From NCBI RefSeq assembly GCF_022811685.1, contig NZ_CP094532.1:2956501-3020500 (forward strand): DNA of 64,000 bases. The letters are read 5' to 3'. Within the stretch, counting starts at the first letter, position 1, and every line of letters starts with the position of its first letter. The position numbers were made by a program, and so were the translations under genes. Of the stretch, positions 1-9,816 are shown in pieces. The stretch is from Chryseobacterium suipulveris (GTDB lineage Bacteria > Bacteroidota > Bacteroidia > Flavobacteriales > Weeksellaceae). Under the pieces are notes generated by a model. That model was given only the letters and a program-made list of their open reading frames with translations. It had not been told where the DNA came from and searched no databases.

Positions 1-37
1 CTGAATGCCAAATGCAGACAGCCGAAAGCAAAAAAAT

Positions 38-3000
38 ATGGGATTATTAGACAAAGTTCTGAAAGGTTTCTTGGGCGATAAAAATGCGACCGACCTGAAA
101 GAAGTAAGAAAAGTTGTAACAAAAATCAAAGCGGTAGAGCCAAAAATTCAGGAGCTTTCTGATGACGGCTTAAGAGCAAAGACTACCGAATTCAAGGAAA
201 AAATAAAGGCCGCAACCGCAAATATCACCGCTCAGATTGAAGAGACCAAAGAACAGATCGAAAAATCTTCAAACGTCGATGAAAAAGAGGCGCTGTTTGC
301 CAAAGTTGAATCCCTGAAAAAAGATTCATACCAAATCGAGGAAAAAGTACTGAACGAGATTCTTCCCGAAGCTTTTGCCTTAATCAAAGAAACAGCACGA
401 CGACTTGCAGAAAATAAAGAGATTCGCGTTGCAGCAACAGATTTGGACCGCGAACTTGCTTCAACTAAAGATTTCGTTGAAATCCAGGGAGACACCGCAG
501 TTTGGAAAAACCACTGGAATGCTCACGGAACCGACGTTGTTTGGGACATGATCCACTACGATGTGCAGTACATCGGTGGTGTCGTTCTCCACAGTGGAAA
601 AATTGCCGAAATGGCGACAGGTGAAGGTAAAACCCTCGTTGGAACTTTGCCGATTTACCTGAACGCACTTCCAGGAAGAGGGGTGCACGTCGTAACAGTT
701 AACGACTATCTTGCAAAACGTGACTCCGCTTGGATGGGACCACTTTATCAGTTCCACGGTTTGACGATCGACTGTATCGACAATCACCAACCGAACTCCG
801 ATTCCAGGAGAAAAGCATACCAATCGAGCATTACCTACGGAACCAATAACGAATTCGGTTTCGATTACCTGAGAGACAATATGGTGACCTCGCCTGAAGA
901 ACTTGTTCAGGGAGAGTTGAACTTCGCGATCGTCGATGAGGTGGATTCCGTTTTGGTGGATGATGCGAGAACACCGCTCATTATTTCGGGACCTGTTCCG
1001 CAAGGTGACCGTCAGGAATTCGACGTGCTGAAACCTTCCGTTGACAGAATTGTTGAGGTTCAAAAAAAAACCATCACTTCCATTCTCAACGAGGCCAAAA
1101 AACTCATCGCCGCAGGAAATACCAAAGACGGTGGTTACAAACTGTTACAGGCGTACAGAGGTTTGCCTAAAAACCGACAGCTGATCAAATTCCTTTCTGA
1201 AGCAGGAAACAAAACCCTTCTCCAGAAAACGGAAGCGCACTATATGCAGGACAATAACAAAGAAATGCCGAAGGTTGACAAAGACCTGTATTTCGTTATT
1301 GACGAGAAAAATAATCAGATCGACCTTACCGACAAAGGGGTAGAATATTTGTCTGCCGGAAACGAAGACAAGGACTTCTTCGTACTTCAGGACATCGCGA
1401 CAGAAATTGCTGAGCTTGAAGCAAAAGGTTTGACTAAGGAAGAAGAATTTGAAGCAAAAGAAAAACTTTTCAGCGATTTTGCAGTGAAGTCGGAAAGAGT
1501 TCACACGATGAGCCAACTTCTGAAAGCATACACGCTCTTCGAAAAAGATGATGAATACGTGGTAATCGACGGAGAAGTAAAAATCGTTGACGAGCAAACC
1601 GGCCGTATTATGGAAGGAAGACGTTATTCCGACGGACTTCACCAAGCCATCGAAGCGAAGGAAAATGTAAAGATCGAAGCAGCGACGCAGACTTTCGCAA
1701 CCATTACTTTGCAGAACTATTTCCGTATGTACAACAAATTGGCGGGAATGACCGGTACTGCGGAAACCGAAGCAGGCGAATTTTGGGAAATCTACAAACT
1801 CGACGTTGTGGTAATCCCGACAAACCGTCCGATTCAAAGAGACGACAGACAGGATTTGGTGTACAAAACCAACCGCGAAAAATACAACGCCGTAATCGAA
1901 GAAATCGAGAGGTTAACTGCTCAGGGAAGACCAGTTCTTGTGGGGACAACTTCTGTAGAAATTTCGCAGTTGCTTTCCAGGGCATTGCAGTTGAGAAAAA
2001 TCCAGCACAACGTACTGAATGCGAAACTACACGCGAAAGAAGCAGAAATTGTTGCTTTAGCGGGAGGACCGGGAGTTGTAACCATTGCAACGAATATGGC
2101 AGGAAGAGGAACCGATATCAAGCTTCAAGGCGATGTGAAACAAAACGGTGGTTTAGCGATCATCGGTACTGAAAGACACGATTCCAGACGGGTTGACCGC
2201 CAGTTAAGAGGTCGTGCCGGAAGACAGGGAGACCCAGGAAGTTCACAGTTCTACGTTTCCCTCGAAGATAATCTGATGCGACTTTTCGGTTCAGAAAGAA
2301 TCGCGAAAATGATGGACAGAATGGGACATAAGGAAGGTGAAGTGATTCAGCATCCCATGATTTCGAAATCTATCGAAAGAGCGCAGAAAAAAGTGGAAGA
2401 AAACAACTTCGGAATCAGAAAACGTCTTCTGGAATATGACGACGTGATGAACAAGCAGCGCGACGTGATCTACAAAAGAAGAAAGAACGCGCTATTCGGC
2501 GACCACCTGAAATACGATATCTCGAACATGATTTTCGATGTGGCGCAATCCATCGTTACCAAAACCAAAATGGAGGGCGACTACAAAGATTTTGAATATG
2601 AAATTATCAAGTTCTTCACAATGGAAGCTCCAGTTTCTGAAAACGACTTCAAAAACAAGCAGGTTCCGGAACTGACCAATATCGTGTTCAAAGCAGCAAC
2701 GGAAGATTACCAGATGAGGTTGAACCTTCTGAAAGAAAAATCCTTCCCGATCATCGAGAACGTTTACCAAAACCAAGGTTCAATGTTCAAAATGATCCAG
2801 GTTCCGTTTACCGACGGAATCAGAACAATGACGATTGTTACCGACCTGCACAAAGCATACGAAACACAGTGTCAAAGCTTGGTGGATGATTTCGAGAAGA
2901 ATATTTCACTCGCCATTATCGACGAAAACTGGAAGCTCCACCTGAGAGAAATGGACGATTTGAGACGTTCGTCGCAAGGAGCAGTTTACGAGCAGAAAGA

Positions 3001-3109
3001 TCCGCTTGTTATTTACAAACAGGAATCGTACTACCTTTTCAGCGAAATGGTGGAGAAAATAAACAAAGAGATTATTTCGTTCTTATATAAAGGAGAAATT
3101 CCTGCGTAA
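38..3109 (+). CDS. secA: Preprotein translocase ATPase SecA
   Basis: SecA is the motor that pushes unfolded preproteins through SecYEG at the inner membrane. The N-terminus [11 protein letters not shown] is SecA-like. Walker A GEGKT lies near residue 195 and the DEAD-type DEVD near residue 300. The second ATPase half shows [10 protein letters not shown] and the arginine-finger stretch [14 protein letters not shown] chose the ATG at 38; an in-frame ATG at 5 adds 11 residues unlike SecA. The predicted 1023 residues are longer than the roughly 900 of E. coli because of helical insertions (for example residues 55-100 and after nucleotide-binding domain 1), which are usual in Bacteroidota. The protein ends in KGEIPA and has no cysteine-rich zinc-binding tail of the kind that contacts SecB in proteobacteria. 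A hairpin terminator follows at once, so the gene ends its own transcript. Confidence 0.97.
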   Translation: MGLLDKVLKGFLGDKNATDLKEVRKVVTKIKAVEPKIQELSDDGLRAKTTEFKEKIKAATANITAQIEETKEQIEKSSNVDEKEALFAKVESLKKDSYQIEEKVLNEILPEAFALIKETARRLAENKEIRVAATDLDRELASTKDFVEIQGDTAVWKNHWNAHGTDVVWDMIHYDVQYIGGVVLHSGKIAEMATGEGKTLVGTLPIYLNALPGRGVHVVTVNDYLAKRDSAWMGPLYQFHGLTIDCIDNHQPNSDSRRKAYQSSITYGTNNEFGFDYLRDNMVTSPEELVQGELNFAIVDEVDSVLVDDARTPLIISGPVPQGDRQEFDVLKPSVDRIVEVQKKTITSILNEAKKLIAAGNTKDGGYKLLQAYRGLPKNRQLIKFLSEAGNKTLLQKTEAHYMQDNNKEMPKVDKDLYFVIDEKNNQIDLTDKGVEYLSAGNEDKDFFVLQDIATEIAELEAKGLTKEEEFEAKEKLFSDFAVKSERVHTMSQLLKAYTLFEKDDEYVVIDGEVKIVDEQTGRIMEGRRYSDGLHQAIEAKENVKIEAATQTFATITLQNYFRMYNKLAGMTGTAETEAGEFWEIYKLDVVVIPTNRPIQRDDRQDLVYKTNREKYNAVIEEIERLTAQGRPVLVGTTSVEISQLLSRALQLRKIQHNVLNAKLHAKEAEIVALAGGPGVVTIATNMAGRGTDIKLQGDVKQNGGLAIIGTERHDSRRVDRQLRGRAGRQGDPGSSQFYVSLEDNLMRLFGSERIAKMMDRMGHKEGEVIQHPMISKSIERAQKKVEENNFGIRKRLLEYDDVMNKQRDVIYKRRKNALFGDHLKYDISNMIFDVAQSIVTKTKMEGDYKDFEYEIIKFFTMEAPVSENDFKNKQVPELTNIVFKAATEDYQMRLNLLKEKSFPIIENVYQNQGSMFKMIQVPFTDGIRTMTIVTDLHKAYETQCQSLVDDFEKNISLAIIDENWKLHLREMDDLRRSSQGAVYEQKDPLVIYKQESYYLFSEMVEKINKEIISFLYKGEIPA

Positions 3110-3131
3110 TAAAATACGATGAATATCATAC

Positions 3132-3161
3132 AAACTTCTCCATTAATGGGGAAGTTTTTTT
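3132..3161 (+). terminator. Rho-independent terminator after secA
   Basis: The arms AAACTTCTCCAT and ATGGGGAAGTTT form a hairpin (one G-T wobble) with a TA loop, followed by a T-run. It starts 22 bases after the secA stop codon. Confidence 0.85.
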
Positions 3162-3211
3162 GTTACATTAATGTTAATTTTTTGTACTTTTAAAAACTAA
3201 ATTTACAAAGG

Positions 3212-4180
3212 ATGGCATTAATAGATTTGTCCAAACAAGTCGCTTTGGGAGTCGATATCGGTGGAACCAACAGCAAGTTCGGATTGGTAAACCACCGTGG
3301 CGAAATTCTCGATAAAGGAAGCATCAAGACCGATGAATATGAAAAAGTGGAGGATTTCATCGACGCACTTTACGAAAAAGTTTCCCCTCTAATAAAAAAG
3401 CATTTTAACGAAAAACAATTTGACGGAATTGGAGTCGGTGCACCGAATGCCAATTATTTCCGCGGAACGATCGAGCAGGCGCCGAATCTCCGGTGGAAAG
3501 GCGTTATTCCCTTCGCCGAAATGATGACCAAAAAATTCGGAGTTCCCTGCAAAATGACCAACGACGCCAATGCCGCTGCTTTAGGTGAAATGATGTTTGG
3601 TGCAGCGAGAGGAATGAAAGATTTCATCATGATCACACTCGGAACAGGAGTTGGAAGCGGAATTGTTTCAGGTGGAAAAATCATCTACGGTCACGACGGA
3701 TTTGCCGGAGAATTAGGTCACACCATCGTAAAACCCGGTGGAAGAAAACACTGGAGCACAGGTTCCGAAGGTTCTTTAGAAGCGTATGCATCCGCGACGG
3801 GAATCTCGATTACCGCCAAAAAAATGCGCGCTGAGTTTCCCGATTCAATGCTGAATGATTTTCCAGAAGAAGAAATCGATTCGAAAGTAGTTTTCGAGTG
3901 CGCGAAAAAAGGCGATCCGACTGCAATTGAAGTGTTCCGTTATACAGGACAAAAATTAGGTGAAGCTTTGGCAAATTTTGTGATGTTTTCTTCACCCGAA
4001 GCAATCCTCCTTTTCGGAGGCGTCATCAATGCGGGAGATTTTATTCTAAAGCCAACCAAACTCCACATGGAAAGAAATCTCTTACCGATTTTCAGAAACA
4101 AAGTAAAACTGGTTTTCAGCGAACTCGACGAAGCAGATGCAGCGATTCTCGGCGCAAGTGCTTTGGTTTGGGAAAAGTAA
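3212..4180 (+). CDS. ROK-family sugar kinase (glucokinase-like)
   Basis: ROK-family kinases phosphorylate hexoses such as glucose with ATP in the cytoplasm. The phosphate-binding motif LGVDIGGTNSKFGLV lies at residues 12-26, and the sugar-binding segments TNDANAAALGE and GTGVGSGIV follow near residues 114-150. The 322-residue length is typical. The odd point is the region after ELGH (near residue 173). Most ROK proteins carry a zinc site there with a CxCGxxGCxE-type motif, but here it reads KHWSTGSEGSLE, with no cysteine, although the glutamate at the end is kept. Glucokinase is the likeliest activity, but N-acetylmannosamine or fructose kinase cannot be excluded from sequence alone. Confidence 0.88.
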   Translation: MALIDLSKQVALGVDIGGTNSKFGLVNHRGEILDKGSIKTDEYEKVEDFIDALYEKVSPLIKKHFNEKQFDGIGVGAPNANYFRGTIEQAPNLRWKGVIPFAEMMTKKFGVPCKMTNDANAAALGEMMFGAARGMKDFIMITLGTGVGSGIVSGGKIIYGHDGFAGELGHTIVKPGGRKHWSTGSEGSLEAYASATGISITAKKMRAEFPDSMLNDFPEEEIDSKVVFECAKKGDPTAIEVFRYTGQKLGEALANFVMFSSPEAILLFGGVINAGDFILKPTKLHMERNLLPIFRNKVKLVFSELDEADAAILGASALVWEK

Positions 4181-4201
4181 CTTTTGCTTTACATAATTTC
4201 T

Positions 4202-4257
4202 TGCCACGAATGCACGAATGAATTAATAACGATTAGCGCGTTCGTGGCATTTTTTTT
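4202..4257 (+). terminator. Terminator-like convergent repeat after the ROK kinase
   Basis: TGCCACGAA (4202-4210) and TTCGTGGCA (4241-4249) form a perfect 9-bp stem followed by eight Ts. The long loop contains a second CACGAAT copy. It can end the kinase transcript. It is also one of several convergent short-word repeats in this window. Confidence 0.6.
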
Positions 4258-4306
4258 CACAAGATTCAATTACAAAATTTTCATTATAGAAAACCGTTAT
4301 CAGATT

Positions 4307-4957
4307 ATGAATAAGATTTTAGTAATTTTGATGTCATTAATTTTAGTTTCCTGCAACGGTCAGGAAAGCAAAAAACCATTAACGAAAAATCATAAAATGA
4401 ATCAACAGAATTTAGAATACATCACCTTCGGAGGTGGCTGCTTTTGGTGTGTGGAAGGTGCTTTTCAATATTTAAAAGGTGTTGAATCTGTCGTTTCCGG
4501 ATATTCGGGAGGACATAAAAACAACCCAACTTATGAGGAAGTTTGCACTGGTGAAACAGGACACGCAGAAGTGGTGCAGATCGGCTATGATCCAAAAGTG
4601 ATTTCGTACGAAAAGCTGATGGACGTATTTTTCTTTCTGCACGATCCTACTCAACTCAACAGACAGGGAAACGATATCGGAACGCAATACCGCTCGATTA
4701 TTTTCTATAAAGACGTAGCCGAGAAACTAAAAGCCGAAGCAGCTTTGAAAACCTCGGAATCAAGTGGAAGATGGAACGGCAAATATGTAACGGAATTCAA
4801 GAAGTTTGAAAAATTCTGGCCGGCTGAACAGTATCATCAAGGTTACTACGAAGCCAACCCGAACCAACCGTATTGCAGTGCAGTCGTAGGTCCGAAAATT
4901 GCCAAATTCAAAAAACATTATGGCGAACTGGGAATGCTGAAAGCTACCGCTCTCTGA
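4307..4957 (+). CDS. msrA: Peptide-methionine (S)-S-oxide reductase, lipoprotein form
   Basis: MsrA reduces methionine-S-sulfoxide in oxidised proteins. The catalytic motif GCFWC sits within FGGGCFWCVEG, about 45 residues into the protein, and the family segments GYSGGHKNNPTYEEVCTG and GTQYRSIIFY follow. I placed the start at the ATG at 4307, because MNKILVILMSLILVSC is a lipoprotein signal peptide with a lipobox (LVSC). Longer in-frame starts, such as TTG at 4184, only add intergenic sequence. The enzyme is therefore predicted to be exported and lipid-anchored, acting in the periplasm rather than the cytosol. No MsrB domain is fused. Its 3' end overlaps the oppositely oriented DUF3267 gene by 14 bases. 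Confidence 0.93.
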   Translation: MNKILVILMSLILVSCNGQESKKPLTKNHKMNQQNLEYITFGGGCFWCVEGAFQYLKGVESVVSGYSGGHKNNPTYEEVCTGETGHAEVVQIGYDPKVISYEKLMDVFFFLHDPTQLNRQGNDIGTQYRSIIFYKDVAEKLKAEAALKTSESSGRWNGKYVTEFKKFEKFWPAEQYHQGYYEANPNQPYCSAVVGPKIAKFKKHYGELGMLKATAL

Positions 4958-5504
4958 AAATAAAATAACCCGCTTCCAACGGATGATCCTGAACATAGTC
5001 TTGAGGATTTTCTTTTTTAATAAGGTCATAAATCATCAAATCGCCCGCTGCAGAACCCGAAAACACAATTCCAAAAATCAGCATCCAAAGATTGCCGGTA
5101 AACAAACTGATTACTGCGGGAATAAGACCTAAGAAAACCAGCGGAGCGAGCAACGCGATTTTGTAATGCTTGATTTGAAGCGGCTCTTTGCAGTGGCAGT
5201 AAGGAGTCAGCATTTTCCAGAGCACTCCGAACTTCACCGAGCGGATTCCCTTTTTAGCATAGATAGCAAAGAAAATTCCGTGAATGAGTTCATGAGCTAC
5301 GATTCCCAAAGTGAATACCACAATTGGTAGAACACCGCTAAGCAATAAATTGTCTGCTCCTACTTTTGGAAATCTAAATCCCCACATCAGAAAAAAAGGA
5401 AGCCCAAAAATTACTCCGAAAAGCGCAAAGTATTTTAGAGCAACCATCTGCGCCTTCATTAGGTCAATTATTTTTTCTTCTTTCACAAAGTTTTCAGGAA
5501 TCAT
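4944..5504 (-). CDS. DUF3267 family membrane metallopeptidase-like protein
   Basis: This 186-residue membrane protein carries an HELIH zincin motif (HExxH) inside a hydrophobic stretch, VFTLGIVAHELIHGIFFAIY, at about residues 63-82. That is typical of the DUF3267 'putative zincin peptidase' family. There are about four membrane segments: residues 23-44, 54-80, 105-135 and 135-155. A conserved aspartate (AAGDLMIYDL) near the C-terminus could be a further metal ligand. Substrate and function are unknown. It is convergent with msrA, and the two coding sequences overlap by 14 bases, so the last codons here share sequence with the msrA stop region. Confidence 0.8.
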   Translation of the reverse strand: MIPENFVKEEKIIDLMKAQMVALKYFALFGVIFGLPFFLMWGFRFPKVGADNLLLSGVLPIVVFTLGIVAHELIHGIFFAIYAKKGIRSVKFGVLWKMLTPYCHCKEPLQIKHYKIALLAPLVFLGLIPAVISLFTGNLWMLIFGIVFSGSAAGDLMIYDLIKKENPQDYVQDHPLEAGYFIFRER

Positions 5505-5526
5505 TTCATTACATTTTTACATTAAT

Positions 5527-5554
5527 AAAAAAGGGCGCTGATTTTCAACGCCCT
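5527..5554 (-). terminator. Rho-independent terminator after the S46 peptidase
   Basis: On the minus strand, arms AGGGCGTTG and CAGCGCCCT close over an AAAAT loop with one mismatch, and a T-run follows. It lies just downstream of the S46 peptidase stop codon. Confidence 0.8.
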
Positions 5555-5574
5555 CTGTTTATAGTATTTTGGGA

Positions 5575-7713
5575 TTATCTTACCAAAGTCATTTCACTGA
5601 TTAGGTGTCCTGCTTTTCCGTATTTTTCGATGATCCATAGAACCATTCTTACGTCAACGTTGATGGTTTTCTGTAATTTCGGGTCGAAGATGATATCGCC
5701 GCTCAATGCCTCGCTGTTTCCGTCGAAAGCTAAACCAAGAAGGTTTCCGTGCGCATCCAAAACTGGCGAACCTGAGTTTCCACCCGTGATATCGTTGTTA
5801 GAAAGGAAGTTTACAGGCATGAATCCTTTTTTGTCCTTGTATCTTCCGAAGTCTTTTTTCTTCACCAAATCAAGGAATCTTTGTGGAAGGTCGAACTCTT
5901 CGTCACCTTTTTTATACTTCGCCACCATTCCGTTGATGTCTGTATAGTAATTATTTTTCTCAGAAATTCCGTGGTAGTTTCTGTCGGATCTCAAAGGAAG
6001 TGTATCGATGGAACCTCCTGTCAAACGCATCGTAGAGTTTGCGTCTGGATAGAATGCTTTGTCTGGTTGAGATTTTCTTAACCCGTCAAGGAAGATTCTG
6101 CTGTTTTTCGCGAACGCGTCATCAATTTTTGCAAATTTTTCACCCATCAGTTTTTGATCTTCAACAAATCCGTTGGCAATCTTCAATAATGGATCTGAAT
6201 CAATTTTAAGGCGATCCGGATTGTTCAGGAAGTTAGTCGCAGACTGCTTGTTAGCAAAGATCGACTGGAACGCCACATTAGAAAGCGTTTTGGAATCCAA
6301 ATAAAGTAAAGTTGGTGAACCAACATCTTTATTCACTCTCTTCTGGTACAGACCAACCATTGAGTTCAGCATCTCTCCTTCCAATTCCGGGTTGAAGGTT
6401 TCATAAATTCTGTCGATTGCATCGGTAACTTTGGTTTTCATTCCCGCTTTACCTGCGTCATCCTGATCAGCGTAAGTTTTAAGAAGTGATCCCAACTGAT
6501 ACGCAACCATAAGGTATTTAGCGTTTCTCTGAAGTTGTGAAGAGTAGTTTCTTTCCACATTTCTGTCTGAAAACTGATGATAGTTTCCTTTAATGTCTTC
6601 AAGTACTGAACCGTAAGTTGCCTGGTTTTCCGGCATTAATGCCCAAACTTGGAATTTGTTTTCCAAATCTTTTTTCCCTGCAATGGTTTGGTTTTTCTCA
6701 ACCGCATCGATAGTTCCCTGTCTGTTTTTCCAGTAGTTGGCAACTGATGCGTATTGTGAAGCGTAGTGAAGTTTCGTTGCCTGGTCTTTGTCCATGTACT
6801 TTTTCATCACGTCCATCGCCATTTTCGAAGCTTCAACCCAAGCTGGATAATCTTTTGTCACCATCTGCTCGATTCCGTAAGAAGTCAGGAATCTATTGGT
6901 TCTTCCAGGATAACCAAGAATCATTGCAAAATCTCCCGGCTTATAACCTTTAAGAGAAATTGGCAAAGCGTGTTTCGGCTTCATCGGAACGTTGCTCGGT
7001 GAATATTCCGCCGGATTTCCGTTTGCATCTGCATAAACTCTGAAAACAGAGAAATCTGCAGTGTGTCTTGGCCATTCCCAGTTGTCGGTATCGCCACCGA
7101 ATTTCCCTAATGAGTTTGGCGGAGTTCCAACCAATCTTACATCTTTAAAATCCTGATATACAAAATAATAGAACTCGTTTCCGTTATAGAAATCTCTTAC
7201 TACCACTGTATATTTTCCGTTTTCGGAGTTTTCGTTCTGGATCGCTTTATACTCTGCGTCGATGATGTTTTTTCTGTCTTCAGCCGACATGTTATTGTTG
7301 AGCTTGGAGTTGATTCTATTTGAAACATCGTCCATTCTTACAAGGAATCTTACAGAAAGTCCTTTCGCAGGGATTTCCTCGCTTTTTTTCATTGCCCAGA
7401 AACCATTGGTAAGGTGGTCTTTCTCAGGAGTTGAAAGCGCTGCAATCTGTCCGTAGCCGCAGTGGTGGTTGGTAAACAGCAGTCCTTCTTTAGAAACGAT
7501 CTCTGCAGTACAACCGCCGCCGAACTGCACGATCGCATCCTTCAAACTTGAATTGTTAACCGAGTAAATTTCTTCAGGAGTAAGCTTAAGTCCCTCTTTC
7601 TTATAATCAACACCATTAAGACGCTTGATCATTGTTAAAAGCCACATCCCTTCGTCGGCTTTCACCTGAAGGAAACTCAGCATAAAAGTGAGTAGTAAAA
7701 AGATTCTTTTCAT
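5575..7713 (-). CDS. S46 family dipeptidyl-peptidase (DPP7/DPP11 type)
   Basis: S46 peptidases are periplasmic serine peptidases that release dipeptides from oligopeptide N-termini, feeding amino-acid catabolism. A signal peptide (MKRIFLLLTFMLSFLQVKA) precedes the mature N-terminus DEGMW. The catalytic His lies in TNHHCGYGQ (residues 83-84), Asp in GGDTDNWEWPRHTADF (Asp220) and Ser in GGNSGSP (Ser647). The family's S1-subsite residue is 18 positions after the catalytic Ser in Porphyromonas gingivalis enzymes (Arg673 in DPP11, Gly673 in DPP7). Here that position is the Gly of FDGN (665). This predicts a DPP7-like preference for hydrophobic P1 residues; the assignment is inference from spacing. 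The length of 712 residues is normal. The gene is a single unit with its own terminator. Confidence 0.93.
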   Translation of the reverse strand: MKRIFLLLTFMLSFLQVKADEGMWLLTMIKRLNGVDYKKEGLKLTPEEIYSVNNSSLKDAIVQFGGGCTAEIVSKEGLLFTNHHCGYGQIAALSTPEKDHLTNGFWAMKKSEEIPAKGLSVRFLVRMDDVSNRINSKLNNNMSAEDRKNIIDAEYKAIQNENSENGKYTVVVRDFYNGNEFYYFVYQDFKDVRLVGTPPNSLGKFGGDTDNWEWPRHTADFSVFRVYADANGNPAEYSPSNVPMKPKHALPISLKGYKPGDFAMILGYPGRTNRFLTSYGIEQMVTKDYPAWVEASKMAMDVMKKYMDKDQATKLHYASQYASVANYWKNRQGTIDAVEKNQTIAGKKDLENKFQVWALMPENQATYGSVLEDIKGNYHQFSDRNVERNYSSQLQRNAKYLMVAYQLGSLLKTYADQDDAGKAGMKTKVTDAIDRIYETFNPELEGEMLNSMVGLYQKRVNKDVGSPTLLYLDSKTLSNVAFQSIFANKQSATNFLNNPDRLKIDSDPLLKIANGFVEDQKLMGEKFAKIDDAFAKNSRIFLDGLRKSQPDKAFYPDANSTMRLTGGSIDTLPLRSDRNYHGISEKNNYYTDINGMVAKYKKGDEEFDLPQRFLDLVKKKDFGRYKDKKGFMPVNFLSNNDITGGNSGSPVLDAHGNLLGLAFDGNSEALSGDIIFDPKLQKTINVDVRMVLWIIEKYGKAGHLISEMTLVR

Positions 7714-7788
7714 TGATAAAATATTTATTTTGGCTAAATTAAGAAAATCCTTTCAGATACGGAATAATGCCGAGTAATATTGGTAAAT

Positions 7789-7817
7789 AAAAAAGGCCTG
7801 AATAAACAGACCTTTTA
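7789..7817 (-). terminator. Rho-independent terminator after the T9SS propeller gene
   Basis: On the minus strand the arms AAAAGGTCTG and CAGGCCTTTT pair with one wobble around a TTTATT-type loop, and the T-run continues. It lies 22 bases past the stop codon of the gene at 7839-9200. Confidence 0.75.
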
Positions 7818-7838
7818 AAGATTTATTAAAGTAAATTA

Positions 7839-9200
7839 TTACTTTTTGATAAGTTTGGTGTTTTCAACTGCACCACCTCCATAATGAACTTGAAGCATAT
7901 AAGTTCCTTTCGCTAGTGAGGATACGTTTACCTGGCTGCCTTTTGCAGCTGTCAAGACTCTACCAGAAAGATCAATCACTACTACTGATTCAATTTTCTT
8001 GTTAGATGTAATGTTTACTACGTCTGAAGCAGGGTTAGGGAAAACCTTAAGGTTAGATTTCACGCCAGCTTCTGAAGTTGCAAGAGCTAAATTACCGGAA
8101 AATTTCAAGATACCTTTGGTTCCACCAGGACCATCAGAGAATTGTCCTGCCCATCCTGTAGTTGGGTTCAAGAATGCTACTTTACCACGTTGCTCACCTG
8201 TATCGATGCTATTCCATGTTAAGCCACCGTCAGTAGAATAAGCTGATCCCAACCAAGCATTATTGTTGAAGTTGATACCAGTAGTCACATAAGTACTTGC
8301 TGTTCCAGGAACATAAGCAACATCCCCAAAGTACCAAGTTCCGGTTGGGGTAACAGGATCCCAAGTTTGACCACCATCTGCTGTAGAATAAAGTGCCGCA
8401 GAAAGAGTTTGCCCCGCAGCTGCACCATCAACAGCTATTAAAAGACCGTGGGTTTTGTCAGCATTCATAGCTAAATGACCAGAAGAACCGGAAGTAATAA
8501 CCCCTCCAAAATCAAGAACTGGAGAATAAGCTCCTGTCCATGTTGTTCCTCTATCAGCGGAGTGCAAAATTCTTCCAATTGAAGTTCCTACCCAAATATC
8601 ATCTCCCTGAACATCTTTCATTCCAACATAAGTAAATTCATCAGAATTATCTGGTGCCAAAGCTCCGGAAACCGCTGTCCAAGTAGTCCCTCCGTTAGAT
8701 GTTTTATACATCTCGAACTTGTTATTGATGGGGTCACCACTTGTCCATCCGTTATTCGCATCCCAGAAATGAACGTGATTTGCAAACGATGCTGCGTTCG
8801 CTGGGTTGTAAGCATTCGCCTGCTTCGTCCAGGTAGCTCCACCATCAGTTGTTTTCCATATCCCATTAGCTGTCACACCACTCGAAAAAGGAGCAGTTGC
8901 GATCCACGCAGTATTACCATCAATTGCGGTAATGTCAGAAATTAAAGCATTGGAAGCTAAGCCCGAAACAGGTCTAGCCGACCAAGAGGTTCCGCCATTA
9001 AGAGTTTTAGAAACTACTTTAGGGTAAGTTCCTGCTCCAGATCCATCATAAGCAAAAGTCCATGCAGTATTCGCATCAACGATCTTAATCTCGTCTACTC
9101 CAAAGTTAGCAGCAAAGTTTGTTGCTTGTGCCACCCAAGAATTCTGTGCCGTAGCCATCATTGCAACCAGCGCAAAGCCAGTAAGTAAAAGTTTTTTCAT
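7839..9200 (-). CDS. Secreted beta-propeller protein with T9SS sorting domain
   Basis: This 453-residue protein is predicted to be exported by Sec and then across the outer membrane by the type IX secretion system. It has an N-terminal signal peptide (MKKLLLTGFALVAMMATAQ). At least six Asp-box-like repeats follow, such as TTDGGATWT, TSNGGTTWT, SADRGTTWT, TADGGQTWD and STDGGLTWN, matching the sialidase/BNR or YCF48-like propeller fold. The C-terminal T9SS type A sorting domain begins at VFPNPASDVVNI and ends in KLIKK. The function of the propeller is unknown; the repeats alone do not show glycosidase activity, and I saw no sialidase catalytic signature. No T9SS machinery gene is nearby. Confidence 0.88.
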   Translation of the reverse strand: MKKLLLTGFALVAMMATAQNSWVAQATNFAANFGVDEIKIVDANTAWTFAYDGSGAGTYPKVVSKTLNGGTSWSARPVSGLASNALISDITAIDGNTAWIATAPFSSGVTANGIWKTTDGGATWTKQANAYNPANAASFANHVHFWDANNGWTSGDPINNKFEMYKTSNGGTTWTAVSGALAPDNSDEFTYVGMKDVQGDDIWVGTSIGRILHSADRGTTWTGAYSPVLDFGGVITSGSSGHLAMNADKTHGLLIAVDGAAAGQTLSAALYSTADGGQTWDPVTPTGTWYFGDVAYVPGTASTYVTTGINFNNNAWLGSAYSTDGGLTWNSIDTGEQRGKVAFLNPTTGWAGQFSDGPGGTKGILKFSGNLALATSEAGVKSNLKVFPNPASDVVNITSNKKIESVVVIDLSGRVLTAAKGSQVNVSSLAKGTYMLQVHYGGGAVENTKLIKK

Positions 9201-9351
9201 AATCTTATAAGTTTAATGATTTTTGGTAAAAGTATATAATTCTGAAATAATATGCAAATATTATTATATGTTTTTTAATTAATCATCTTAGTTTCAATCA
9301 ACATAATATTCAAAACATTGGCAACTCTAATAATGAAATTACTGCGATAAC

Positions 9352-9804
9352 CTATTCGTTTTTAAACATTTCCGTATGTGGAATGTCATCTTCTAAGTAC
9401 TTTTTTCCGGTATCACGAAAACCGAAGCTCTGGTAGAAATTCAAAAGATAATCCTGTGCAGATATCCTGACTTTTCTTGTCCCAAACCTACCCTCGATTG
9501 TTGCCAAAGCCAATCGCATTAAAACCGAACCCAGTTTCAAATGCCGATAATTGATTTTGGTTAAAACTCTACCGATCGATGCTTCACTATATTTAATATC
9601 GATATCAAAAATTCTGCAATAGGAAATCACTTCCCCGTTCTTCTCCGCCCAAAGATGAACGGCTTCCTGATCGTAATCATCCAGTTCGGGATACGGACAG
9701 TTCTGCTCCACCACAAAAACATCGACCCTCGCTTTGAGAATTTGGTAGAGTTCCTCTGTTGTAAGGTCTTCAAATTTTTTTATTTTCCAAACGGTTTCTT
9801 TCAT
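9352..9804 (-). CDS. elaA: GNAT N-acetyltransferase, ElaA family
   Basis: This 150-residue cytoplasmic protein matches ElaA-type GNAT acetyltransferases. The signatures are LKARVDVFVVEQNCPYPELDD near residues 25-45, followed by AVHLWAE, IGRVLT and LKLGSVLMRLA, the acetyl-CoA pyrophosphate-binding region. The C-terminal segment YQSFGFRDTGKKYLEDDIPHTEM is also family-typical. The substrate is unknown. It ends a minus-strand run with engB, 12 bases apart, and is probably co-transcribed with it. Confidence 0.88.
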   Translation of the reverse strand: MKETVWKIKKFEDLTTEELYQILKARVDVFVVEQNCPYPELDDYDQEAVHLWAEKNGEVISYCRIFDIDIKYSEASIGRVLTKINYRHLKLGSVLMRLALATIEGRFGTRKVRISAQDYLLNFYQSFGFRDTGKKYLEDDIPHTEMFKNE

Positions 9805-9816
9805 TTGCTGAAATTC

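Noticed and set aside
5..37. Upstream ATG for secA at position 5
   Set aside because: The 11 extra residues ([11 protein letters not shown]) do not resemble SecA N-termini, whereas [11 protein letters not shown] does.
1145..1837. 230-residue minus-strand ORF inside secA
   Set aside because: Antisense shadow of an unmistakable SecA coding region.
7839..9200. Sialidase function for the Asp-box protein
   Set aside because: Asp boxes are structural and no sialidase catalytic residues were recognised; only a propeller fold is claimed.
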